33,744 bases of DNA from Nanobdellota archaeon (lineage in GTDB: Archaea > Nanobdellota > Nanobdellia > Pacearchaeales > GW2011-AR1): contig JAHISS010000005.1 of the NCBI GenBank assembly GCA_018817905.1, positions 1 to 33,744 on the forward strand. The letters are read 5' to 3'. Position numbers and translations under genes: made by a program. The notes under the pieces were generated by a model. That model was not told where the DNA came from and made no database searches. It saw only the letters and a program-made list of their open reading frames with translations. This document shows positions 21,670-29,079 of the stretch, in pieces. How positions within the stretch are numbered: the stretch's first letter is position 1; each line of letters begins with the position of its first letter.

Positions 21670-22296
21670 ATGACGAATAACTGTGGGCTCTGTTCTGAAG
21701 TTAAAAACGAACCAGTTAAAGGAAGACTTAACAGAATAATACAAAACACTGAAAATTTTTGTGCTTTTGTCACAAAAGGACCTCTTGGTTTAGGGCATCT
21801 GCTAATTGCTACAAGAGAACATTATTTATCAATGGCAACGATTCCTCGAGATTACTTTCCAGAATTAAGGGGCTTGCGTGAAGACCTTGGAGTAAGGCTA
21901 ACGGAATCATTCCATCTTCCACAAACAATATTATTTGAGCACGGCCCTTCAAAACACGACCTAAGGGGAGGTTGCTGTGTTGACCACAGCCATATGCACA
22001 TCATGCCAGTTCGCTTATCTTCAACACGAGCTGTCAGAAAAATAAAAGAATCATTAGGCAATTGCCAAACAATCGAAACTTACGAGGAACTAAGACAATT
22101 AGCTGATGAGGAAACTGCCTATGCTTTTTTCGAGTTTGATGGGATAAAATATTTTTCCAAGATAGAAAAACCAATGCCCTCACAATTTGTAAGGCAAATT
22201 ATCGGAAAATACGTTGGGCGAGAATATACTTGGGATTGGCGCCAGAATCCTCGTACTGAAGATATAATCGAAACAGTAGAAAGATTGAAAACATAA
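21670..22296 (+). CDS. HIT-family hydrolase/transferase with extended C terminus
   Basis: A 208-residue protein with the histidine triad HSHMH within CVDHSHMHIMPV (H106, H108, H110), preceded by a lead-in GLGHLLIATREHYLSM. HIT proteins hydrolyse or transfer nucleoside monophosphates. The N-terminal CGLC (C5, C8) may be part of a zinc site with later histidines, as in some HIT members. The C-terminal 90 residues (WDWRQNPRTEDIIETVERL) are an addition beyond the compact 110-140-residue fold. A TTTTTATAG box near 21643-21651 is 25 bases from the ATG. It converges with the OB-fold gene, with adjacent stops. Confidence 0.88.
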   Translation: MTNNCGLCSEVKNEPVKGRLNRIIQNTENFCAFVTKGPLGLGHLLIATREHYLSMATIPRDYFPELRGLREDLGVRLTESFHLPQTILFEHGPSKHDLRGGCCVDHSHMHIMPVRLSSTRAVRKIKESLGNCQTIETYEELRQLADEETAYAFFEFDGIKYFSKIEKPMPSQFVRQIIGKYVGREYTWDWRQNPRTEDIIETVERLKT

Positions 22297-22932
22297 TCAC
22301 CACCCCAAATATCTCAACCTGCCAGGTCGCGGTTCGTAAGCAGCGCCGCCTTCCAACAACTTCTTAATTTCAGCGTTAATAATATTCGGCGGCTCTTTCA
22401 ATTCCAAAATAATCTTATCAATATCAATCCCTTCTTCTTTCTCTGCTTCCTTGACCATTGACAGAATCTTGTCCTTTAGTTCTGCAATCTGTTCTTTCTC
22501 AAGCGTCTTCGGCTGTTCTGCCTCCATTTCAAGCTTTCTAACCAAAAGAAAAGCCGAATCTTTTTTCTTCATTATCTCTGGAGTAACATAAATCTCATCG
22601 TTCCAAAACCTCAACAACCCAACAACCAGCACCGTGTCTCCCTGATTAAATTCCGAGAACTTATCAACCTCTTCCCCAAATGACTTCACTTTTATCTGCC
22701 CGGTTGAATCGTCAAGCGTCAAGCTCCCGAACTTCTTTTCTCCTTCTTGAACATATTTATCAACAACATTCGCAATCAAGTTAATTCTTGAAACATTTTT
22801 CCCGCCGTCTTCAATCCCTTTCAAACGCTCACCTTCAAAAACCTGCTTCCCTGCCAAAATATTTCCAATCCTCATTTTGTAAGCAACTCTCCTTTTCATC
22901 TGCTCGCTGGACAAAGGTAATTGGTCATTCAT
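22297..22932 (-). CDS. OB-fold nucleic-acid-binding protein (RPA-like)
   Basis: A 211-residue protein with one OB fold: VSRINLIANVVDKYVQEG, then FGSLTLDDSTGQIKVKSFGE, then GDTVLVVGLLRFWNDEIYVT. This is the arrangement of single-stranded-DNA-binding RPA-type proteins; the C-terminal half is helical and ends in a possible winged helix (EPPNIINAEIKKLLEGGAAY). A role in replication or repair is likely, but partner subunits are not seen here. The start at 22932 (MNDQLPLS) is 24 bases from CCTTATAAAAC (22951-22961, minus strand). A longer frame to 22992 is rejected because it crosses this promoter and the next gene's end. Confidence 0.82.
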   Translation of the reverse strand: MNDQLPLSSEQMKRRVAYKMRIGNILAGKQVFEGERLKGIEDGGKNVSRINLIANVVDKYVQEGEKKFGSLTLDDSTGQIKVKSFGEEVDKFSEFNQGDTVLVVGLLRFWNDEIYVTPEIMKKKDSAFLLVRKLEMEAEQPKTLEKEQIAELKDKILSMVKEAEKEEGIDIDKIILELKEPPNIINAEIKKLLEGGAAYEPRPGRLRYLGW

Positions 22933-22954
22933 CTTAAACAAAAAGAAATGAGTT

Positions 22955-23389
22955 TTATAAGGTTTTATGTTGTTTCCTATCAACTTTCTCATATTTTCTA
23001 ATTTTAGGAGACCACTGTTCTCTCGCCCTCAAACGAGCAACAGCATAACCAAAACCTGCCGCAGCAATTCCGCCGATTGACCACAAAGCATCGCTCTCAA
23101 GATTAGCAGTAATTCGCTCCGCAGTTCGTCCAAGAGATTCATAATCTCCAAACCTCTCTGCAATCTGTCTCGCGTCAGCCAAATCCTGCCCAAAATCCTC
23201 CAAAACATTCGTGCATCCATTTACAAAATTCCTGCCCGAAAACGCAGCAACAATAAGCCCAGAAAGACAAACAACTAATCCAACACGCTGCCTTGTCAAG
23301 TAATCTCTCCATCCCCTCCCAACCTTAACAGGCATTTCCACCGCGCGATTCATCCTTCGAACAATATCCCCATACTTGTCTTCATCCAT
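22955..23389 (-). CDS. Two-helix membrane protein of unknown function
   Basis: A 144-residue protein with two predicted membrane helices: VGLVVCLSGLIVAAFSG and WSIGGIAAAGFGYAVARL. The loop between them (60 residues, with FGQDLADARQIAERF) is amphipathic and may form a coiled coil. The start at 23389 (MDEDKYGDIV) is 25-27 bases from CTTTATAAC (23412-23420, minus strand). I know no family. It lies directly upstream of the OB-fold gene, whose TATA box overlaps this gene's stop codon, so each has its own transcript start. Confidence 0.75.
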   Translation of the reverse strand: MDEDKYGDIVRRMNRAVEMPVKVGRGWRDYLTRQRVGLVVCLSGLIVAAFSGRNFVNGCTNVLEDFGQDLADARQIAERFGDYESLGRTAERITANLESDALWSIGGIAAAGFGYAVARLRAREQWSPKIRKYEKVDRKQHKTL

Positions 23390-23538
23390 AAAAAGAATTT
23401 TCAAAAGAGGGTTATAAAGTTTTAGCTGCTGAATGCATTAAACAACTCAATGCCTAAAAGAATATCACATTAAACTCGGAATGTATCTTATTATTGTGCG
23501 AGCGCAGCGAGGATATTATTGAAGATAGTTTTACAATA

Positions 23539-26500
23539 CTACAATCTCTGCAAATAACCTTTCCGCGGCTTGAAAATATCTCCTGACTTTGAAAGCTGGT
23601 CAACTGCGTCGTCAAGTTCAGTTTTTGTCATTTTTCCTTCAACAGCTTTCTCTAGTTCTTCAACAGGAATCAACTTTCCAAGGCGACTTTCCAATTGAGA
23701 TAATATCTCTTTAACTAATAAAATCTTGCCCCTCTTCGAAGATGTAATCCCAGTTGTAATTCTATCCACATCAAAAGATTTAGTTTCTTCGTCATAACCA
23801 ACCTGCATCAGAGAAAATTTCAAAAGGTCGATAGCAACACGCGCATCTTCTGACTTCACTTCCTCGCTCAACCTCATCTTAGCATGCGCCTCGCTCAACC
23901 TGACCAGACCTTCCAACTGCCGCGCAGTAATTGGAATCGGCTTTATCTCGCTGTCCGACCGCCCGGGCTGACCTCTCAGCTTTAAGTAAAATCTCTTTAT
24001 TTCTTCAATCGCCTCGTCCGTTAATTTCGGCTTTATTCTCTGGCGCGCATAAGCAATATATTTTCTTAACAATTTAGAATCCACAACATCTCTCACAACC
24101 CCTTGCTTGTGCTCTTCCAAAACATGCGTTGCAACTGCCTCGTCCTGTTTCTTGTTCGGCAAATCCCGAATTACAAAAAGAACATCAAACCTTGTCAACA
24201 AAGCCGGTGAAATATCAATTTGTTGCGGAATTGGGGTGTAAGGATCAAACCTCCCAAGCTTAGGATTCCCGGCAGCCAAAACAGTTGTCTCTGCCCGCAA
24301 GGTCGCGTGAATGTTTGCTTTTGCAACTGTGACAGAATTATGCAAAACCATCCCATTTGAAATAAAACTATGCGTCGGCTCAACAGTAACATCATAAACA
24401 TATTTTATCCTCGGATTTTTTACCTTTTCAACAGATTTTATTTTCATCCACCGAGAAGAACCAAAAGCTAACTTCTTAATTCTCAATAAATCTTTCTTGA
24501 TTTTAGAATCACAAATGTTTTTTCCCGCCATTTTCTGCTCAGCAATCAACACTAATTTCCGCAAATGCTTTCTCTGCTTTTCTACATGTAAATCAATACT
24601 ATGTCCAAGCTCTTTATTCATTGAAATTCCTAACTTCTTATAAATCCCACTTATCAAATCAGTGCATCCGGGAATTATGTCTTTAATTGTGCGATAAGTT
24701 TTTTTCAACTCAAGATATTTCTTCAATCTTTCTTTTTTCTTTGTGGAAAGAAAACTAATTTCCATTAAGAATGATCTTAAATTCTCTTGTCCAGAAATAT
24801 CCAATCTCCAAACTTTAGAATGAGAATCTATAAAAATAGATGATTGAATCCCAAATCTCAATAACAAATCCGAAACCTGTTCAACCAACGCCCGATTTTG
24901 AGAAACAAATGAAATTCTACATCCATTTCGCTGTTGGAAAATAACACTGCCATCTCCATCGTAAAGGGCTCTTAACAAATATTTTATATTTTCATTCGGC
25001 AAGCCCATTATTTTTTCCGGAATTTTTTTCACATCACCTTTCTCCAACAAACTCTCATCCAACTCCATCATTTGTTCAAAAACTTTTTTCGAAATAACCC
25101 TTGAAGCAAACTGGTGTTTTCTCCTAACGATTTTCGGTTTAACATTGAAATATTTTTCAACTGCAATGTTATAATCTTTAATTAAAATCTCGTCATTGTT
25201 CCAAAACTGAATGCCTGTTTTTTTCCCTTTGTTCAGCTCATAACAACCATCACTAATGTGGTATCCGAGAACCTTACATAGATAATCATTCTTTTTTTCG
25301 TAATCTTCTGTTTTGAACTCAGTTTTTGAAGGTATCGGAAAGTACATTCCTTCTTTCAACTTAACAGCAGGAACTGTGAAAATCTTTCCTTCATTAGTAA
25401 CCCAACAAGGATGCTCCGGTGTAACAGTCAATTCTCTCCCATTAGTCAAAACAATCTTAACAAACTCTTTTGAGGCGATATGTCTGCTCACCTTAGAAGC
25501 CTTTAAGGAAAATATATTCGAAAAATCAGTTGATAAAAGTTCTAAATCTTCAACAGGTAAAATCTCACAGTCCCTTCCGTTCATTATTCGGTCTTTATTT
25601 TTTTCCATCAAATTATCCACTAATTTCCCTATCTTTTGTTTAGAACCATCAGATAAAGTGATTTCAAAATCTGGCAAATAGCATTGCTGTTCCATTGCCT
25701 CGTGCATTGTGCTCCTGTCGTGTTCTTCCATTTTTTCAATTTCATCAATGCAAACAACTCCTTTGTTAGACAAAACCATTGCTCCACCTTCCAAACTCCA
25801 GCCTCGCAAAAACTCGTCCTTGACAACAGCCGCAGTCAACCCAGCTGCCGTAGCTGACTTTCCAGAAACATACCTTCCCTTCGGAGCAATTGTAGATGCA
25901 TATTTTAACAACACCGATTTTGCTACGCCAGGGTCCCCGACAAGCAAAACATGAATATCTCCCCGCGTCATCCCGCCGTCTGACTTTTTCTTCTTCACTC
26001 CACTAAACAACTGCAAAAGCACAGCTTGCTTAATCTGCGAATAACCATAAATGCTCGGCGCAATGCTCTCGCTCAATCTCTTGAAAATATTCGGGTCTGC
26101 CGCCAACTCTTGAATCTGCGTCACGTCTTCATCAGACATTTCCAACTCATCAAAAGTTTCTTCCATTGAAATTGTATTGTTCGCTTCCAAAGCAATGTCA
26201 AACCGCGTTGAAATCGAACCTGTCTGCAGAGGCATTGCAACTTCCTTCAAAATCCCGTAAATCTTCACCCGGCTCCCGGGCGTTGTCTTTTTTTCCATCT
26301 TCACATCAACCAAATCCTCTTTCAAAAAAACATTAATTCTCCTCGGCTGTTCTCCACCTTCTAAAGTATCTGGCGATTCCTCAACAACAAGTTTCTGAAC
26401 GTCAACCATTTCCTTGCTCAACAATTTGAAATTCCCTTTCCACCCGCAAGAACATCTGCTCGGCTCTCTAAACTTTCTTTCAATTTGCAATACAGATAAA

Positions 26501-26922
26501 ATCGCGCCGCAGTTCGGGCATTCAAACCTTGCATTGACAACCTGCGGTCTGACCTCGCTCGCCTGTCTGACAATCCCCTCAACCGCAACAAGCCTATCCA
26601 AATGTCTTGCTCTAATCGCCCTAACCATAACATTACAACTCTTAGGAAGTTCAACCAGTCTAACTCGCGGATTAGCCACCAAACCAGATTCCTCCAACGC
26701 CAACTCCAAAATCGCAACTGTCTCTTCCGGCAGTTCCAAAACATTTTCAGCCAAAACCGGCGAAAACGCAACTAACTGCTCAAAATCAAGCCGCACAATA
26801 CCTTCCTCCCGCCGTATCGACTCCCCAATTTCCTTCCTGCAAGAATTAAAAAAGCCCTTCGCCTCCATCATCATGTCCTCTTTCTTCTTCTTCGGCCTCT
26901 GTTTCTCCCCTGTTTCATCCAT
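23539..26922 (-). CDS. mcm: MCM replicative helicase with intein
   Basis: A 1127-residue precursor; 678 residues after intein removal, the normal size for an archaeal MCM, the hexameric helicase of the replication fork. The N-terminal domain has a zinc motif (CPNC at 135-138 and CSC near 157). The AAA+ core carries Walker A GDPGVAKS (329-336) and Walker B VVCIDEIEKM (389-398). The intein lies at 414-862. After it come sensor 1 AAGNPKLGRFDPYTP and the arginine finger SPALLTRFDV. A winged helix closes the protein. The ATG at 26922 is 27 bases from CATATAAAC (26945-26953). The start of the host gene abuts the repeat region, and the 134 bases after its stop hold nothing recognised. Confidence 0.96.
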   Translation of the reverse strand: MDETGEKQRPKKKKEDMMMEAKGFFNSCRKEIGESIRREEGIVRLDFEQLVAFSPVLAENVLELPEETVAILELALEESGLVANPRVRLVELPKSCNVMVRAIRARHLDRLVAVEGIVRQASEVRPQVVNARFECPNCGAILSVLQIERKFREPSRCSCGWKGNFKLLSKEMVDVQKLVVEESPDTLEGGEQPRRINVFLKEDLVDVKMEKKTTPGSRVKIYGILKEVAMPLQTGSISTRFDIALEANNTISMEETFDELEMSDEDVTQIQELAADPNIFKRLSESIAPSIYGYSQIKQAVLLQLFSGVKKKKSDGGMTRGDIHVLLVGDPGVAKSVLLKYASTIAPKGRYVSGKSATAAGLTAAVVKDEFLRGWSLEGGAMVLSNKGVVCIDEIEKMEEHDRSTMHEAMEQQCYLPDFEITLSDGSKQKIGKLVDNLMEKNKDRIMNGRDCEILPVEDLELLSTDFSNIFSLKASKVSRHIASKEFVKIVLTNGRELTVTPEHPCWVTNEGKIFTVPAVKLKEGMYFPIPSKTEFKTEDYEKKNDYLCKVLGYHISDGCYELNKGKKTGIQFWNNDEILIKDYNIAVEKYFNVKPKIVRRKHQFASRVISKKVFEQMMELDESLLEKGDVKKIPEKIMGLPNENIKYLLRALYDGDGSVIFQQRNGCRISFVSQNRALVEQVSDLLLRFGIQSSIFIDSHSKVWRLDISGQENLRSFLMEISFLSTKKKERLKKYLELKKTYRTIKDIIPGCTDLISGIYKKLGISMNKELGHSIDLHVEKQRKHLRKLVLIAEQKMAGKNICDSKIKKDLLRIKKLAFGSSRWMKIKSVEKVKNPRIKYVYDVTVEPTHSFISNGMVLHNSVTVAKANIHATLRAETTVLAAGNPKLGRFDPYTPIPQQIDISPALLTRFDVLFVIRDLPNKKQDEAVATHVLEEHKQGVVRDVVDSKLLRKYIAYARQRIKPKLTDEAIEEIKRFYLKLRGQPGRSDSEIKPIPITARQLEGLVRLSEAHAKMRLSEEVKSEDARVAIDLLKFSLMQVGYDEETKSFDVDRITTGITSSKRGKILLVKEILSQLESRLGKLIPVEELEKAVEGKMTKTELDDAVDQLSKSGDIFKPRKGYLQRL
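24337..25683 (-). mobile_element. MCM intein with LAGLIDADG endonuclease
   Basis: A 449-residue self-splicing insert (residues 414-862) between AMEQQ and SVTVAKAN, just after Walker B in a strongly conserved helicase segment. Block A starts CYLPDFEITLSDGSKQKIG with the Cys1 nucleophile. Block B has TVTPEH with the conserved His. Two dodecapeptide endonuclease motifs are LGYHISDGC and LRALYDGDGSV. Blocks F and G are YDVTVEPTHSFISNGMVLHN, ending in His-Asn before the Ser+1 of the host. All catalytic positions are present, so both splicing and homing may be active. Inteins in archaeal MCM (Cdc21) are known at more than one site; which known site class this is must be checked. Confidence 0.93.
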
Positions 26923-26956
26923 GCGCTTTCAAATTACATCTTGTTTATATGGTTTG

Positions 26957-26988
26957 TTGTTGTGTGGCTTTATTGTGGCACACATAAG
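26957..26988. repeat. Hairpin repeat H, copy 1
   Basis: TGTGTG (26961-26966) and CACACA (26979-26984) enclose GGCTTTATTGTGG. The same hairpin recurs at 28760-28784 as GTGTGC...GCATAC around GGGCTTTATTGTA, with one G-U replacing a G-C. Precedes repeat B in both loci. Confidence 0.5.
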
Positions 26989-27000
26989 TTACCTGCCTAA

Positions 27001-27148
27001 TTCTAACCAACCAAAAGATTATCCAAAAGTCCACCAGCATTATAACCCTGATTGATTTTGTTATTAATTGGAGGGCTGGCTATAATTAAAACTATTTTTT
27101 TAAAGATTATATGCTATAAGTTAATACTCTTCAGGCAGCTTCATTTTC
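27001..27148. repeat. Interspersed repeat B, copy 3
   Basis: Nearest to copy 4 (28840-28960): both have ACCAACCAAAA, CCAGCATTATAA, CCTGATTGATTTT and AAACTATTTTTTTAAAGATT followed by ATATGCTA. It then continues as in copy 1 through GGCAGCTTCAT. At 27151-27198 an extra hairpin (AGAAAACTTTGC / GCAAAGTTCTCT) lies where copy 1 has none, a possible small insertion. Confidence 0.6.
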
Positions 27149-27200
27149 TAAGAAAACTTTGCAGAATAAACCAAATGCACTAAACAGCAAAGTTCTCTTA

Positions 27201-27538
27201 GCAGATTTTTTCGGTTATTGACAGTATCTCCGCACAAGCTGAAATATAATCTGGACGTTTTGCAGCAAATTTCCCAAATCGTGCGCAGAAAAAAATTCAG
27301 CATCGGAAACAGTGCACGATTTGGACCAAAGGGCGGGCGAGCCGAGTCAGTTTAGTAAAAAAGAACAAATAAGAATTGACTCGGGGAGTTGGGTGGGAAG
27401 CAAAACGTCCCAAAAAATTTCCGTGCGGAGATACTGCATTGAATTTTAATTTCGAGGGCGGGAGGTGGGGGCGGTCGAAACTCAAATTCGAAAGGGAGGG
27501 CGGGACGAATATCAAAAAAATCTGCGTTTATACTTATA
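27201..27538. repeat. Interspersed repeat A, copy 2 (interrupted)
   Basis: GCAGATTTTTTCGGTTATTG (27201-27220) is the left part; after the inserted element, ATTGAATTTTAATTTCGAGG (27438 on) is the right part, ending in AAAAAATCTGCGTTTATACTT. Compared with the uninterrupted copy at 18161-18275 the split is at TTATTG|AATTTT. Only the right end of this repeat is seen again at 28784-28808. Confidence 0.65.
27221..27437. mobile_element. Small non-autonomous mobile element with structured interior (MITE-like)
   Basis: About 216 bases bounded by CAGTATCTCCGCAC (27222-27235) and GTGCGGAGATACTG (27423-27436), a perfect 14-base inverted repeat. ATTG(A) flanks both sides (27217-27221 and 27438-27442), and the empty copy at 18 kb has it once. 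Internal stems: GGACGTTTTGC/GCAAAACGTCC (27253-27263, 27400-27410), CCAAATCGTGC/GCACGATTTGG (27274-27284, 27314-27324) and CCGAGTCAGTT/AATTGACTCGG (27342-27352, 27374-27384). All are properly nested, so the whole can fold as a branched RNA or cruciform. No transposase is encoded; the source of mobility is unknown. Confidence 0.7.
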
Positions 27539-27552
27539 CAGAAATAACTCCA

Positions 27553-27592
27553 ATTACTTTAATAAGTAACGAAAGTTATTTAAATAAGTAAT
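27553..27592 (+). promoter_or_regulatory. Palindromic promoter/operator of the second MNT/HEPN operon
   Basis: ATTACTT (27553-27559) and AAGTAAT (27586-27592) form an inverted repeat around the TATA-like TTATTTAAATA (27577-27587). AATAAGTAA also occurs twice as a direct repeat (27561 and 27584). The box is centred about 25 bases from the ATG at 27606. A protein binding the repeat would block TBP access, fitting autoregulation by the wHTH-bearing first gene. Confidence 0.5.
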
Positions 27593-27605
27593 CTTAATAA
27601 AATCA

Positions 27606-28223
27606 ATGTTATCAAACGAGAAAGTAATGTTGTTAGAAGTATGGAGAAAGAATCTATTTAGAGAACTAAGCATAGCAGAGATTATGAAAGAATCAGGGAA
27701 AAAAACAAAAACCTGGGTTTTCAACGCGTTAAAATTATTAGTTAGTAATAATGTTTTAAATTCGACACGAAAAGCTAATCTTGACATTTACAGATTTAAC
27801 TTGGAAAATCCCCTGTCTTTGCAGTTACTGCAATATTTAGAAGCCCAAAGCAACTTGAGCTTTTCACAACTAAATATTATATCTGAAATAATTGAAAAAA
27901 TACCAGTTAAAAACTGCTCGATTATTGTGTTTGGCAGTTATGCAGAAAATAAGCAGACAAAGAACTCTGATTTGGACCTTTGTATACTTATAGAAAATAA
28001 AGAAGTTGAAAAGAAAATTAAGCCGTATATTAATGAAATAAAATTAAATCATCCCATAAAAATTGATGAGCATTACGTAACTTCTGAAGATTTTGTAAAG
28101 ATGCTTTTGCACGAAGAAGAAAACCTTGCAAAACAAATTTTTATAAAGCACAGACTATTTTATAACTCTGACACGTATTACCAATTATTAAAAGAGGCAT
28201 ATAAGCATGGATTCAGATCGTAA
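27606..28223 (+). CDS. wHTH-nucleotidyltransferase fusion, antitoxin-like (MNT)
   Basis: A 205-residue protein. The N-terminal winged helix (about 1-65; SIAEIMKESGKKTKTWVFNA, then LKLLVSNNVLNSTR) may bind the palindromic promoter just upstream. The C-terminal minimal nucleotidyltransferase has IIVFGSYAENKQTKNSDLDL, with the standard GSx10DxD. It overlaps the HEPN gene by 17 bases, the usual coupling of an MNT/HEPN pair. Target and direction of toxicity are inferred from family only. Codon use here is AT-ending, unlike most neighbours. Confidence 0.87.
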   Translation: MLSNEKVMLLEVWRKNLFRELSIAEIMKESGKKTKTWVFNALKLLVSNNVLNSTRKANLDIYRFNLENPLSLQLLQYLEAQSNLSFSQLNIISEIIEKIPVKNCSIIVFGSYAENKQTKNSDLDLCILIENKEVEKKIKPYINEIKLNHPIKIDEHYVTSEDFVKMLLHEEENLAKQIFIKHRLFYNSDTYYQLLKEAYKHGFRS

Positions 28224-28698
28224 AGAAGTGCTATATTTGAATAGGGCAAAGAACGAATTGGATTTGGCCAACGCCGTGTTCAAAATTTCAACAGAGACGA
28301 AGATTAAACTTGATTTGGAGCTGAAAGAAGATTCAACATTTTTTAGCAATGTGATAAGCAATTCATATTATTGCATATTCTACTCCGCAAAAGCGTTTCT
28401 TTATACTAAAAGAATAATCACAATGCCGCCGGAAGAACACAAAAAAACGCTGGAGGAATTTGAGAAGTTGGCGGATTCTGGAGAAATTGATGAAGAGCTT
28501 GTCAATATATACAAAGATATTGTAATAAAGGCAGAAGAGCTTTTAGGAATTTTTGCAAAGGAAAAATCAAAGCGTGGAAAGTTTACGTATAGAATGTTAC
28601 CTCAAACAAATCTTGGCCCGGCAAAAGAAAGCTTAGAAAATGCGGAAAAGTTTTACAAAAATATCAATCTTATTGTAAGCAGAAATAAAACTAAATAA
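28207..28698 (+). CDS. HEPN-domain protein (PF05168-type partner)
   Basis: A 163-residue helical protein with the HEPN core SNSYYCIFYSAKAFLYTKR, matching the family's A-x-YYA-x-F-x-A-KALL pattern. Unlike HepT at 10 kb it has no Rx4-6H RNase motif that I can see, so it may not be an RNase. It is translated from an ATG at 28207 inside the end of the MNT gene. It is the likely partner of that MNT. The gene is followed by the repeat cluster from 28739. Confidence 0.85.
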   Translation: MDSDRKEVLYLNRAKNELDLANAVFKISTETKIKLDLELKEDSTFFSNVISNSYYCIFYSAKAFLYTKRIITMPPEEHKKTLEEFEKLADSGEIDEELVNIYKDIVIKAEELLGIFAKEKSKRGKFTYRMLPQTNLGPAKESLENAEKFYKNINLIVSRNKTK

Positions 28699-28738
28699 AA
28701 AACTGAAAAGGATTGCTTTATTTTGGAATATTCCTAAT

Positions 28739-28972
28739 AAAATTAGGTGCGGAGATATTGTGTGCGGGCTTTATTGTAGCATACGAAAATATCTGCGTTT
28801 ATACTTTATACACTACGAATTATCCAACCCACCACAACTCTGACCAACCAAAACGTTATTGCAAAATCCAACCAGCATTATAATCCTGATTGATTTTATT
28901 ATTGATCTTTAGGGGAGGTGGATATTATTTAAACTATTTTTTTAAAGATTATATGCTAAAAATTAGGTGCGG
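28739..28972. repeat. Repeat cluster flanked by a 14-base direct repeat
   Basis: AAAATTAGGTGCGG occurs at 28739-28752 and 28959-28972. Between them are hairpin repeat H (28760-28784), the right end of repeat A (28784-28808) and repeat B copy 4 (28840-28960). Sequence 28749-28758 (TGCGGAGATATT) also resembles the right end of the mobile element. The whole may be a composite insertion or the product of recombination between repeats. Confidence 0.5.
28840..28960. repeat. Interspersed repeat B, copy 4
   Basis: Matches copy 3 over ACCAACCAAAA, AATCCAACCAGCATTATAAT, CCTGATTGATTTTATTATTG and AAACTATTTTTTTAAAGATT. GGGGAGGTGG is shared with copy 2. The remaining bases from 28973 to 29079 show no feature. 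Confidence 0.6.
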
Positions 28973-29079
28973 CTCAATGGAGGTTTTAACATTGAAATTT
29001 TACTAACTGCTGCGCTTTGTTTTACTGTCTTATAAAATTAACGAGATAATAAATATTTGTTGTTTTGGCTAAAGAAGAA

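Noticed and set aside
26414..27055. 213-codon frame on the plus strand, antisense to the mcm start and running into repeat B
   Set aside because: It covers the MCM N-terminal domain and the mcm promoter; its serine/threonine/leucine-rich composition is typical of an antisense shadow, and it ends in repeat sequence.
27297..27591. Two frames of about 71 codons on opposite strands across the mobile element and repeat A
   Set aside because: Neither is conserved between copies of the repeats (the loop differs by one base between the 11-kb and 27-kb hairpins), so they are not genes.
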